Shown here: piece by piece, positions 32,036 to 42,155 of the stretch
Layout: each line of letters opens with the position of its first letter
Numbering within the stretch: position 1 is the first letter of the stretch
Assembly: GCA_039090855.1 (NCBI GenBank)
Contig: CM077005.1
Span: forward strand, 76,938,607-77,002,606
From: Macrothele yani
Lineage: Eukaryota; Arthropoda; Arachnida; Araneae; Macrothelidae
Length of the DNA stretch: 64,000 bases
Direction of reading: 5' to 3'
Program-made: the position numbers and the translations under genes
The notes under the pieces: model-generated
What the model saw: only the letters and a program-made list of their open reading frames with translations
Database searches by the model: none
What the model was told of the DNA's origin: nothing

Positions 32036-33576
32036 CACTGCCGGACAATTGCTAAGGACGGATGACAATAGCAACGATAGCAACCATAAAATGGAAGGCA
32101 GGAAAATGTGGAAATTAGCATAAGTGCGGGATACAGTAAGACGTGTTGTGCTTATGCAAATTTTGGATTGCCGAACTTGTTCGTGACGTCATAGCGCTGA
32201 TAAGAGATATAAAGGATTTGACGCGTATTGACCGTTGTTGTTCAAACGCAAAGTTGAAAGGGAAAGAATCAATTGACGAACTTGCAAGTTTCAGTATGTC
32301 TTCCCGACATCACCTAGATGATTTTACGCGTGGCCGTATTATTGGCAAGATTGAAGAAGGGCGAAAAATAACAGATGTTGCCAGGGAGTTCGACGTCAGC
32401 CACAGTGTTGTTTCAAGGTTTTGGAAATAATTTCAAACAAATGGAGAGTGTAGCAAACGTCACGGGGGAGGTCGTGTTCGCAGTACGACACCTGCAGAAG
32501 ATCGGTACATAGTGTTATCAACAAAAAGACACCGGCGCAGCACAGCTAGTGAAGTAGCAAATCAGTTTATGGCTGCTACTGGCAAGCGGATCTCCCGAAA
32601 AACTGTTGCCAGACGTTTGCATGAAGGAGGACTATACGCCCGCCGTCCTGTTGTGTGCATCCCATTGTCCAGACGTCACCGTACCGCCCGTTTGCAATGG
32701 TGCCATCAACATCGCAATTGGACTGATAACGACTGGTCTGCTGTCCTCTTCTCAGATGAGAGTAGATACAGTGTATCGTCTGATTGTCGACGACAACTGA
32801 TCTGGCGTGATAGTGGTACTGCATATTATCCAGCAAACATACAGGAAAGGGACCGATATCCGACATGTAGTGTCATGGTATGGGCTGGCATCATGATCAA
32901 TGGCCGTACGTCCCTCTATGTGCTTCCAACTGGGACTATGACTGGCCAACGATACATTAATGATGTTCTGCTGCCTCATGTTCGCATGTTCCGTGGTGCT
33001 GTCGGTGATAGATTCATTTTCATGGACGACAACACAACATGTCATCGAACAGTCGCTGTCCAGGAGTGTCTTGAGAGCGAGGATACTCAACGCCTCGTAT
33101 GGCCAGCACGTTCTCCAGATCTGAATCCCATTGAAAATGTGTGGGATGCTTTGGGGAGGAGTCTTGCTGGTCGCCAATGCCCTCCAATAAACAAGGACAC
33201 CCTCATCCGTGCACTGACAGAGGAATGGGATAAATTACCCCAACAGCTGCTTGATAATGTTGTGCAAAGCATGACACGACGTGTGGAATCTTGCATCGCC
33301 CTCCATGGTGGCCATATCCCGTATTGACATCTTACGCCGGAACGCCTGCGGACGGTAATTGCATTTTTTTCACGTTTACGTATTCTGCACAAAATGGCCT
33401 GTTTGTCCCTTGAACATGTTCCAAAGCCTTCTGGATTTCAGAGCACAATAAATTGTCTTTCTTGTAATGTCCTGGCATTCTGACATTATTTTATTTCACT
33501 TGGCATCCAACCACACTTACTTTTTTATGCGCTATATAGCCGTTTGTGATCCTTCCTTAGTAATTGTCCAGCAGTG
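32036..33576 (+). mobile_element. Tc1-like transposon (Tc1-C), complete, nearly intact
   Basis: TIRs of about 31 bp: CACTGCCGGACAATTGCTAA at the left, CACTGCTGGACAATTACTAA on the opposite strand at the right. TA at 32034-32035 and 33577-33578. Length 1541 bp. It sits inside a SINE-3 copy, so it is younger than that SINE. Contains one transposase frame with a single internal stop. Confidence 0.95.
32296..33327 (+). pseudogene. Tc1 transposase (DD34E), single nonsense codon
   Basis: Transposase of 343 codons, the usual Tc1 length. ATG at 32296 begins MSSRHHLDDFTRGRIIGKIE. The HTH region follows (ITDVAREFDVSHSVVSRFWK), then TAA at codon 45 (32428) where Gln is expected in the family (WQ/KQ); the same frame then runs without break to the stop at 33325. 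GRVRSTTPAEDRY is the AT-hook-like linker. Catalytic D in FSDESRYSVS, D in MDDNTTCH, and E in SPDLNPIENVWD, 34 residues apart (DD34E). It ends CIALHGGHIPY. Apart from codon 45 it looks complete. Readthrough or a start at a later Met could be considered but would lose the first DNA-binding helix-turn-helix. Confidence 0.93.
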
Positions 33577-33829
33577 TATAACAAGGATGGTAAGTCAGAT
33601 AACATCCAAAAACTTAAAACTTCGTCGTCCTGTAGCGGGAATCGAATCCGCTACTGCCAGATAGCGCCGGGTATGCCACCCAGAACGACTAAGTCTCAAG
33701 TTTCCGATTAATTTGAATATAACCATCACAGGATTTGCTAGTCAAAGCACAGCATTCATGTTTAACGAATCTAGAGGTTAAGAATCCTAGACCGTGATTG
33801 CCCGGAGGAGCAGATAAATCATGAAAGGA

Positions 33830-33913
33830 ATAGAGGATTACACCATATAATACTACAAATTTTGAAGATGGCAATCCGTTTTTTGGTGTAAATATGACAA
33901 GGATGGGAAGTCA
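33830..33913 (-). repeat. SINE-3 3'-part fragment (uninterrupted)
   Basis: Reads GCAATCCGTTTTTTGGTGTA then AATATGACAAGGATGGGAAG, i.e. the same stretch that Tc1-C interrupts, without the insertion. It sits next to the head of the + copy in head-to-head arrangement. Confidence 0.8.
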
Positions 33914-33914
33914 T

Positions 33915-34165
33915 CATGTGATAGTTTTATTCAAATTAATCGGAAACTTGAGACTTGGTCGTACTGGGTGGTGTAGTGGTTAGCATACCAGGGCGCTATC
34001 TGGGAGACGCAGGTTCCATTCCTGCTCCAGGACGACGAAATTTTCAAGTTTTCGGATGTTATCTGACTTACCATCCATGCCATATTTACACCATAAAACG
34101 GATTCACATCTTCAGAATTGGTATTATATGGTGTAATCCCGTATTCCATATATGACTTGCGTAGC
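33915..34165 (+). repeat. tRNA-derived SINE (SINE-3)
   Basis: tRNA-like head: GGTGGTGTAGTGGTTAGCAT (A-box) and GCAGGTTCCATTCC (B-box), then CAGGACGACGAAATTTTCAA, GATGTTATCTGACTTACCAT and a 3' part with CATATTTACACCATAAAACG. Together with the minus copy ending at 33705 it forms an inverted pair (ATTCAAATTAATCGGAAACT here against its complement at 33707). Confidence 0.8.
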
Positions 34166-34589
34166 ATATTTATCTCGGCTATAACTAAGGCTAACAGAGT
34201 CTCACGAAGGTTCACCGAGAACAACACACCTAGAGCAACTAACAGAAACTCACGGAACGCCAACCGGAATCCCAGAATTCCGTTTGAATGCTGCAAACAG
34301 AAGAAGCATCTGCATACAGGTCGTTGATCACGTGATGCGAAAAATATCGTTACCGTGAAACTACGCTCTGCCTCACTTTACCTTCGAGAGCTGTTAACCA
34401 TTTATACAGAGTCAACTCGCCGATATTGGATTCCTTCTGTAACTTGAAAACAAGAGCCAATTCACAATAATTTTAATATCAATTGTGTGTTCAACACCCA
34501 AACTTTTAAGAATAAGCAATTATTTCGATCTTACAATTCACGTGTTTATCAGTGTTGATTGCCTAACCTACTATAATTCTCTTTTCAGT
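34166..34589. other. intergenic or intronic, no gene recognised
   Basis: Ends in a pyrimidine-rich tract and AG (CTATAATTCTCTTTTCAG, to 34589) that looks like a 3' splice site. Nothing else recognised. Confidence 0.35.
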
Positions 34590-34785
34590 GGCTTCGGCAC
34601 CTTCAGTCTTTTATAATAACTATCAGGCATCATCGCTAGCTCCAAGTCTGCAGTTTTCCTACGTATCACAAGAAAGGCTCCACTCAACTTCATTATTGTG
34701 TTCACCTGAAGTAGTATCGCACAAACCGCTTTCCCAAGTCATTAACTTCTGCTGCATCGAGCTTCATAATTCCCTATTAAGTTAA
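34590..34785 (+). CDS. possible terminal exon of an unknown host gene
   Basis: Follows a good-looking acceptor (polypyrimidine tract plus CAG). It is open in one frame for about 64 codons to TAA at 34783 (…NYQASSLAPSLQFSYVSQ…). Downstream, AATAAA-type signals occur at about 34980 and 35034. The composition is Ser/Leu rich and I recognise no domain. No partner exon with a matching donor was identified upstream, and an ORF this short can occur by chance. I do not assign a function. RNA-seq coverage would settle it. Confidence 0.25.
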
Positions 34786-35949
34786 GTTTTTGCTGATTTT
34801 TAGTATTTTCTCCAGGAATAACTACTTTGAACAATTCTTACATTAAAAAAAAATTATGATAATATGTGACATGGCCTCTAGGCCCCAGAGTTTTACATGA
34901 CAAAAGCATCGAGTGATCCTTTTCTCATTTTAAAGCATTGTGTATGTCTAATGGATTTAGAAGCAGTCCTGTAGGCTTAAAATAAAGAGATGTAGAAGGG
35001 TTAATTACATATCCGTGATCTACGAATCACAGAAATAAAATAACGATAAATTCTACTTTACTTTACAAAGAATGATACATTTTCTGTTACTGTACATACT
35101 TAAGATTTTGGAATCTTATCCCACTGAATGAGACTTCGTTTTGTAAGGGAACTGTTTACTTAAAATTGCCTTCTAAACATTGTTAGATTTATCATTATCT
35201 GTTCCCTAAGTTCTACGCAATAATTTACAGAAGACGAATGCAGAAGCGTTTCTGTAGCCATGGCTTTCCTTTCTCATGGTATCCTCGAACAACGGCGGGG
35301 GCATGGAAGAAATATTGCAGCTTAGAAGGCATTCAGAGCATCAAAGAAAAATAAAAGCGGGAAAAATACGTCGCCATTCATATAGGGTTCCATTTGTTTA
35401 CCCGCAAATGCCTGTTTCTAGCATTTTGCTGATGCTTCCATTAGGATAGAGGGACTAAGTCCCATTAAACGAAGTCTGGCAAATGAAGATTTAGGAATCA
35501 TGTTTTCTCGGTTGTAATTTCCCCGCGGTGCAACTCTCTGCAATTTCTTGCTCACAAAGGCCAGCCATACACAAAGAAAGGACGACACACTGAAACGTAC
35601 AGGCTCGGCGGAAGTATGTTACGACTTTTATTTCGCATTTAATTGCGCTCGTCGCTTTCTGAGCACGCACTTGTTTGCAGGGTCCCTGAGAGCCCTGCTC
35701 AGTCATAAAATTCTGGCAATAAAATTAAACAAAGTTTTTAAACCTGAGCTTCATTTGAACGCTTCAGCTCTCAAGACACAACGCAAACCCTCTGGTTCAT
35801 GGAAACACCAATTTTTAAAAGTTGTTTTTCCATAATCGCAATAAAGAACGTTTTCTTCTTCCAACTACGCTCGCCAATCCACCGTAATTTAGTTAACTAA
35901 GTTAGTCTATAATTCGATACAAATCCAGTTCGTTGACACATGAGGAGTA
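34786..35949. other. intergenic, no gene recognised
   Basis: Possible 3' UTR of the preceding candidate exon at its start; otherwise no recognised feature. The ORFs at 35491-35835 on both strands are unsupported. Confidence 0.4.
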
Positions 35950-37460
35950 CGAGGGGATGCTGAAAAGTTCTCGGCCTAACCAACTTCCTGTAATTGTAGC
36001 ATTCTTTTGTCACTGCAGCTCGAAAGAGTGTTCTTTTGTATTGTAAAGTACCAATTTTCAGACTAATAGCTTTCTTATGTTTGCAGATGTTTGACGTCCT
36101 GAACTGAATCATGTCAATGTAAAGTGTTGAATTTTCGAATGTGGAACTCCGGGCTGTCATGAAATTTCTGTTCCTGCAGAAGAAAACTTCAAAGGAAATC
36201 TATGAGTGTATGACGCAAACATTAAGTAACAAGTGCCCTTCATACTCCACTGTGGAGAAATGGTGTGCTAACTTTCAGCGTGGAGATTCTGAGACCGAAG
36301 ATGCAGGAAGATCTGGGAGGCCTTCAACATTGACAACACTCAAAATTGTTGATCGTGTTCATGACTTTATTTTGTCATATCGGTGAATTTCGGCTAAACC
36401 AATAGCTGAGACACTGGAGATATCCAGGGAACATGTTGGGTTTATAATTCATGAGCAACTTTTGGCTAAACCAATAGCTGAGACACTGGAGATATCCAGG
36501 GAACATGTTGGGTTTATACTTCATGAGCAATTTCGGCTAAACCAATAGCTGAGACACTGGAGATATCTAGGGAACATATTGGGTTTATAATTCATGAGCA
36601 CTTTTGGCTAAACCAATAACTGAGACACTGGAGATATCCAGGGAACATGTTGGGTTTATAATTCATGAGCAATTTTGCCTAAACCAATAGCTGAGACACT
36701 GGAGATATCCAGGGAACATGTTGGGTTTATAATTCATGAGCACTTGGAAATGCAGAAGATGTGAGCGAAGTTAGGGCACAAACGTTTGAACCCCGATGAG
36801 AAATGAAAACGAGCGGACACATGTAAATCGGTTTTGCAGCATTTTGAGCGATCTGGTGATAATTTAATTTTTGGGGCGACATGTCATTTTTAATGAAACG
36901 TGGTTACAACATTACGATCTAGAGACGAAACTACTGTCCCTGTAGAGGCGGCACTCGAGTTCTCCACGGCCAAAGAAATTCAAGACTTAAAGGTCTTGAA
37001 TGGTCATGGCGATGGTTTTTTGGGATTCGGAAGGCATTTTACTGACTGACTATCTCCCAAAGGGCCAAACAATAAATGTTGAATACTATTCCAACTTGCT
37101 GTGCTGAAAAAAGGTTGCGTTGAAGGAAAAAAGGCGAGGAAAACTGCAGATAGGTGTTTTCTCTTTTCAAGACAATGCGCCAGCTCACAAGGCTGGCAAG
37201 ACGATAGATGTTTTCAGGGATCTGGAGTTTAAGTGCATAGACCATCAACTCTACTCACCAGACCTTGCTCCATCGGACTATTTCCTGTTCCCAAACTTTA
37301 AAAAAATTTGAAAGGGAAGCATTTTTCGAATGATTCGGGTGTGATATCTGCAGAAGAACAGTATTTGAGTGATCAGACTTCAGAATGTTTTGGACAGGTT
37401 AAAAAACTCTAGAAACGTTATGCCAAGTGTGCTGATGTTTGGGTCGAATATGTGGAATAC
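35950..37460 (+). pseudogene. mariner transposon remnant (M2) with transposase
   Basis: The 5' end follows TA: CGAGGGGATGCTGAAAAGTT (35950), a mariner-like TIR; no matching 3' TIR was found. Transposase: VELRAVMKFLFLQKKTSKEI, SYSTVEKWCANFQRGDSETE, AGRSGRPSTLTT (36141-36345), stop at 36384. Then comes a local 71/72-bp tandem expansion, then catalytic remnants NETWLQHYDLETK (expected D is N), SEGILLTDYLPKGQTINVEY, QDNAPAHKAG and YSPDLAPSDYFLFP (D-D part of DD34D). Several stops and shifts; inactive. Family: mariner, SETMAR/Mos-like branch. Confidence 0.85.
36388..36748 (+). repeat. 71-72 bp minisatellite inside mariner transposase
   Basis: Five units of the transposase segment GGCTAAACCAATAGCTGAGA...GGGTTTATAATTCATGAGCA. 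The AATAGCTGAG landmark is at 36401, 36473, 36544, 36615 and 36686 (spacings 72,71,71,71). Units differ at only a few positions. Encodes AKPIAETLEISREHVGFIIH in the first unit; the 71-bp units shift the frame each time. Confidence 0.9.
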
Positions 37461-37668
37461 TCTGTAAGTTTCAAGGTTCTAGTCCATTCCCTTCTTGGTG
37501 AATCTTAGAACTAATCAACATTATTTTGTAAGTTGAAAATTTGTTATGTTCCGAAGTCCGTGACGTTTTATATGGAAGAAGAAGCGGCTAGCTACTGTCG
37601 TCGATGCGGAGAATCCCTTCATAAAACATCACAGAGAGAGAGAAAGGAGGGGGAGAGGACTGAATGTA
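37461..37668. other. short spacer, no gene
   Basis: Contains a GA-rich tract (37631-37659). Nothing else recognised. Confidence 0.4.
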
Positions 37669-38800
37669 CACTACTCGACACAGAAAAATCCCACACCATT
37701 AAGTAACGCACGAAATTAGATGAAACTGACCACGCATCTAGACAGGTAGGTGGGAAAGGTCTCATTAAAATTTTGAGGGATTATATCTGTGTGCTTGTCA
37801 AGAAGACCGCGGCCTGAGTCAGTAGGTCGTATGCCTACCACGCAGGTCTATACATTCGACAGCACGGCGTCGCATCGAGTGGGAAATCCCCGGAGGGTCG
37901 CCTTAGATATGCCGACCATTTGTCTCTGGCATAAGCCTACAACTGAGCGACATTGTAAGGGGTCATACAGAAGCGTTAAATCGCATGCCAATGACATCTC
38001 GCACCATCTCTTTTGGGGAGAAGTCTGGGGATTGCGTTGTTCAGTGCAACACTTGGGACATTTTGTGGGCAGTGTCTGCAGATGTTGACAGTACGCGGTG
38101 GACGGAACGTTATCTTGTTGAAACTGGGCATCAGGAGTGTCGCGGAGATACGGAAACAAAATGAGCTGCAGTACCTCATCGACGTATTGACATTCTGTAC
38201 CCACTATGCGTACGACACTCATGAATAGCAGCAGGATAAGCCCTGTGACCGGGTTGTCTCCAGACTTACAATTAGGGATCATCAGCGCTGAGACAGAAAT
38301 GAGACTCCTCGCTGATTAGAAAATTGTCGGGCACCAATGCAAAATTTGCGTGACGATGTGCTGCGGTGAGGGACAATCGTCACAATGGCTGGTGAAAGCC
38401 CAAACCTGCAGCAACTAATCTGCTATTCACAGTCCTTAACCACATGTATGCGTGTTTATTTCGTCGAATCCTGTCCGCTGTGGATTTTTGGGTTACTACA
38501 ACTTGCAGTCGAATGCTGTAATTAAAGTGGAAGTCTGAACTAAACCCACTAGGGCAACTTGCGTTGCCCTTCTGCAAAGGCTGTCGCGATATTCGATGGA
38601 CATTCTTGGAATCCGAATGATTTCCGCCGCCATGCAATGCGGGAATAACCAGCTGTATGTATCCCTATAATGAAGCCTCTGGATTTGTTTTCGTGTGATG
38701 GTAAAATTATTGAGGACGTCGCCAAAGCACGCTCACTCCTAACGCGTCTTTTCGCTACCGAGATCACTCCGATGTAGGTGTTCCACACTCCCATGTAATG
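37669..38800 (-). pseudogene. Tc1-like transposon remnant (Tc1-F)
   Basis: Left end after TA: CACTACTCGACACAGAAAAA then TCCCACACC, TIR-like; no right TIR visible. Minus-strand frames give Tc1 pieces: RLQVVVTQKSTADRIRRNKH and ISEESHFCLSADDP (first catalytic D replaced by E in the context SDESRF), YVDEVLQLILFPYLRDTP and QFQQDNVPSTAYCQ (second D). The third acidic residue was not found. Multiple stops; an old copy. Confidence 0.7.
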
Positions 38801-39236
38801 TCGACCAAACTTGTCTACGCTGAGCCTTTTGCCCTTTTTTATTCCTCATTTACCACGTAACTGTATGGCAACTGCAATCATTTTAATAACCCAACTGTCG
38901 ATACATACCCACTAATTTTCATGACGCTCCGATGAATACTTCCTGGTGCCGCATTTTCTATGTCGAATAATGTATATTCACAACCTTCTGATTGACTATG
39001 CCTCATATTAGATTGTTTCTGATTGACTGTATTCAGCTAATTCATTAGCTGCAATGCGGTAAGTAATAGCAATACCGATATTTTAGTACATAGAATACAT
39101 GCAGACCATGCCATTCCTACGTACTGAAATATCGGCATTTCCTTTAGTAAAATATCGGTGCTTTCGTATTTATTGAAAATTGGATTACTTCATACCTCTG
39201 CGTTAGAAAAATGGGTTCCTTCAGATCTTATTGTGT
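38801..39236. other. intergenic, no gene recognised
   Basis: AT-rich with a (GT)n run at 39231-39240 at the target of the next element. Confidence 0.4.
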
Positions 39237-39563
39237 GTGTTGTAACGTACCAGGAGATGTGACGTACCTGCCAGAAGGACGCACACGACATAAAGGCAGA
39301 TAGGAATCAGAATAAAACGTCCGCGTTTGCTCAATTGGTAGAGTGACTTATTCCGGAATGAGGGGATCCGGGTTCGAATCCTGGCGTGGACAGAAATGAC
39401 GGAGAAATTTATTTCGTTATAATGGCGCCCGAACTATCCGGATGACCCGACCGTTCAAAATCTGGCATTGGTGTGATGTTATTTCCACACCGCGTGATAG
39501 GAAAAATAAGAGAATTCCTTCTCCAGCACTTCGAAAAAAAAAAAAGGGGGGGGGGGGAGATAA

Positions 39564-40093
39564 TGTAACGTATACTCTAGATTCAGTTTCCTTTTGATTT
39601 TACTATCTCTGGTTATTTTATTTTCCTATGTAAATTATCTTCTTACTTAACAAGATGTTATTTCACCCGCTGAATGAGATCTGGCAATGAGTGTAAGTCA
39701 TGACGTGGTGGTAGCCAGTATAAATAGGCGCGTTCAACGATACCAGGGAGAGCTTTTGTGTTACGTGAGAGAGCTTTGTTTTATGTGTAAAGAGATCTTC
39801 GTTTGGTGTACAGAGAGCTTCGTTTATGTGAGAGGAACTTCGTTATATGTGAGAGCCAGATATCGAGTAGTTGTGTGACCTATGAAGTGTGTGTGGATAA
39901 TACCAGGAGTTTCCCTAATAAAAGGTTTTCTTAGTAAGTACGTTTTTCTCAGTTCATAGTTTTGTCAGACCTCTGTCTGGCTGTTAGGTCTCTTTCATTA
40001 AGTGTTACTATTAACAGCCAGCATAAGACTTTATTCATCATAAATCACTACTACTACAACATAGCTACTAGCAGTTAAAGCTAATTCATTATA
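39564..40093 (+). repeat. long LTR (about 530 bp) with TATA box and poly(A) signal
   Basis: Begins TGTAACGTA straight after the polypurine tract and ends AATTCATTATA, similar to the end of the mini-LTR. TATAAATA at 39719 and AATAAAA at 39917 are placed as expected for U3 and R. Between them (39748-39857) lie about four imperfect 27-30 bp repeats built on GAGAGCTTCGTTTATGTGAG. There is no tRNA-like module. Probably the LTR of an autonomous relative. Confidence 0.6.
39719..39726 (+). promoter_or_regulatory. TATA box of long LTR
   Basis: TATAAATA in a GC-richer context, about 155 bp into the LTR and about 200 bp ahead of the AATAAAA signal. Pol II use is inferred. Confidence 0.55.
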
Positions 40094-40097
40094 GTGT

Positions 40098-40786
40098 GCA
40101 ACCCTTTAGTTCCTGTAAACTAAAACTTCCTTCAACCTTTCATAAAAGTTTGACAGCTTGATCTGTGATAACTTATTTGAACATTAAGGTCATCTGTATC
40201 ATATTTCCTGACAAGTTTGTCCTATCGGAACAGCCTTTTCCGTTGAAATGTAAGAGTAAGATATTGTATTCACCGCTTACGCAATTACATACGAAGACAA
40301 TGTAAAAAATAATAATTTCGGCTTCAGTCAATGCCCCATCAAAACGTATTGTTGCGTATCATGGCCGACAAATACTTTCAAAATACTTGAACATCAATTT
40401 TGGCACAATATGCAGTGAGTCCACGACACAAGATCAGGCGCAACTGATAAGAATACAGCATATATAACACTGGGTCGCCATGATAATTCAATTTTTAGCG
40501 TATAAGTGTATATTGATATATGAAAGATTTTTCATGAATCGATTCTTGAAGAATAGCATTTTTCTATAAGTAATAGTGTGCTTAATGAGCACTCTAAAAT
40601 AATTCTGGTATCATTACCTAAATACCGGTATTGTCATTCTGTTCCCGTATTGCAGTCACTAGTAGTGAAGAAACTGATTCCTTCTGTGACACAACTGCCG
40701 TATATTCTGACGAGGCCAGATATTACAAAAGAAAGTTCCGTCATATGCCATAACACTGCTTCATTGCTTAATTTTCTAAGTACGTG
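40098..40786. other. intergenic, no gene recognised
   Basis: AT-rich, no supported feature. Confidence 0.4.
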
Positions 40787-40790
40787 GTAG

Positions 40791-41218
40791 TGTGAAAAGG
40801 CATGTTTGTCCGCGACAGACATCGGTGTCTTCTCACTCCGGAGTAAGTTGCTCTCCGAACTGAGCTACGCTGACAGAATGTCTCTCTGCAGATTTGTCGT
40901 CTTGACACATGTTTCACCTCTGTAGAGCGTCACATCGTCTCTCTCTTAATTTTTTTTTCTTTGAAGAGAAGTAAGAATTTTTCATTAATTCCAAACAATG
41001 TGTGGAACAAACATCACACATTTTTCGAAGAACCCAACGGCCAGTGGATCCAATTTCCACAATCGGGCGCCGATGTGGAAACACAAGTTTGTCCACAATG
41101 GACATTCAATCCGTGTCCCCTCACTCCGGAGTAAGTCGTTCTCCCAACTACGCGGACTGAATGTCTCGCTGCAGATTTGTCGTCTTGACACACGTTTTCA
41201 CCTCTGTACTACGTCACA
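40791..41218 (-). mobile_element. TRIM-like LTR element, complete (TRIM-2)
   Basis: Read on the minus strand: LTR 41218-41074 (145 bp; TGTGACGTAGTACAGAGGTG ... TTTCCACA), primer-site-like TCGGCGCCCGATT (from 41073), internal region of 139 bp, purine tract AAAGAAAAAAAAATTAAGAG, second LTR 40934-40791 (144 bp; TGTGACGCTCTACAGAGGTG ... TTTTCACA). LTRs are TG...CA. GTAG (+ strand) lies on both sides, at 40787-40790 and 41219-41222. Each LTR holds a tRNA-like module (GCGTAGCTCAGTTCGGAGAG, CTTACTCCGGAGTGAG). The two LTRs differ at many places, so insertion is old. No ORF. Confidence 0.82.
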
Positions 41219-41222
41219 GTAG

Positions 41223-42089
41223 CCATGGAATTCCTGAGGAAATTTTCATGTAAATTCTGGGCTTTTAAAGTGATTGAGGACCTGCTTTTGTTTATTACCA
41301 TTCCTTCCTACACATCACGTCTCATACTGAATGCCGCAATTTTAAACAGGTAGGAAACGGATCTCATCATATAAAGTTTTGAGAGCGCCTGGACATCAAC
41401 TTTTCGCCAGAACAAAGGGGATGAAGTTTTGCTGGCATTGGCACTTCTTCGCCTTAGGCATTGCCCGTTTCACTCACCGCTGTCTACTATGTAGCGACAG
41501 TGCTTCTATGTGTGAGACGTATAATGTACCTCTGACTTCTGTTCATGTTTTGTATTTGTGCCGTAGCTTTGTCGGTGAACGCTTTCGTTTTCTGCTTTTA
41601 CTCACTCTACCAGACGACTCAATAACACTGAGTCGCCATTTAAACGATCATTGTTTTTGTTTTGATAGTCCGCTGTCTTCTGTCGGTCATTACACCGTTT
41701 CTTATGTTTCTGAGCTGTACGTTTTCTTTTTTGTTAACTGTTCATGCTGTTAATGTTTACGTTGCGAACCTACTCTGGGTTATTCTTACGTAGTCACTAT
41801 AGGTCCACACCCTGATGCTTTGTAGGTCGATACGCTCTGCGCGTGCGCGCTTCACTTGAAATATTCACATAATGTACTTCTTTGTGACGCTACATCATTA
41901 TGGAAATGAAGGAAGAAATATTCCTGACAAATGCATGAAAAATTTCTCAGGATTATTCTCAGCAATCAAATTGCGATACTGACTTGCTTGTAGTTTACAG
42001 TTCGTCATGTATCAGAAAAACTGAAAAATGAATCGCCCTGAAGCAAAAATGGAACCTACATCTACTCAATCTTCTCGAAAGGAAATCTG
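41223..42089. other. intergenic, no gene recognised
   Basis: The + ORF at 41379-41753 (124 codons) is Phe/Leu/Cys rich with no recognised domain. I regard it as chance. Confidence 0.4.
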
Positions 42090-42155
42090 GAGATGCAGGT
42101 TCGATTTCCGCTCCAGAGCAATGTAATTTTCAAGTTCTCTGGTGTAATGATAGGC
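42090..42155 (+). repeat. SINE-3 fragment
   Basis: Short piece with GGAGATGCAGGTTCGATTTC (B-box), CGCTCCAGAGC and AATTTTCAAGTTCTCTGGTG, matching 34010-34060. Confidence 0.6.

Larger units (their letters stand above)
31990..33705 (-). repeat. tRNA-derived SINE (SINE-3), split by Tc1-C
   Basis: The minus-strand SINE has its tRNA-like head at 33620-33705 (rc: GGTGGCATACCCGGCGCTAT, B-box GGATTCGATTCCC) and continues to 33577 (GATGTTATCTGACTTACCAT). Its 3' part (TTTACACCAAAAAATGGATT) resumes at 32035-31990, beyond Tc1-C. The uninterrupted order is shown by the copy at 33915-34165 and the partial copy at 33830-33913. Confidence 0.85.
39241..40093 (+). mobile_element. TRIM-like LTR element, hybrid copy (TRIM-3): mini 5' LTR and long 3' LTR
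   Basis: The 5' LTR at 39241-39421 (181 bp) starts TGTAACGTACC, ends CGTTATA and holds a tRNA-like module at 39319-39391. After one base comes the primer site TGGCGCCCGAAC (39423). The internal region is 142 bp and ends in a polypurine tract of A12G12AGATAA. The next TGTAACGTA (39564) opens a different, longer LTR that ends CATTATA at 40093. GTGT follows (40094-40097) and precedes the 5' LTR (39237-39240), though the left side is a (GT)n tract. Both outer ends therefore look like one integration of a recombinant molecule. No protein is encoded. Confidence 0.7.

Noticed and set aside
36141..36386. SETMAR-like host gene
   Set aside because: Matches only the transposase part, has a mariner TIR upstream and many breaks; no SET domain.
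36388..36748. CRISPR-like array
   Set aside because: Units are contiguous 71-72 bp mariner coding copies without unique spacers, in a eukaryotic genome.
41379..41753. 124-codon ORF as a gene
   Set aside because: No domain, no splice or promoter support, composition as expected by chance.
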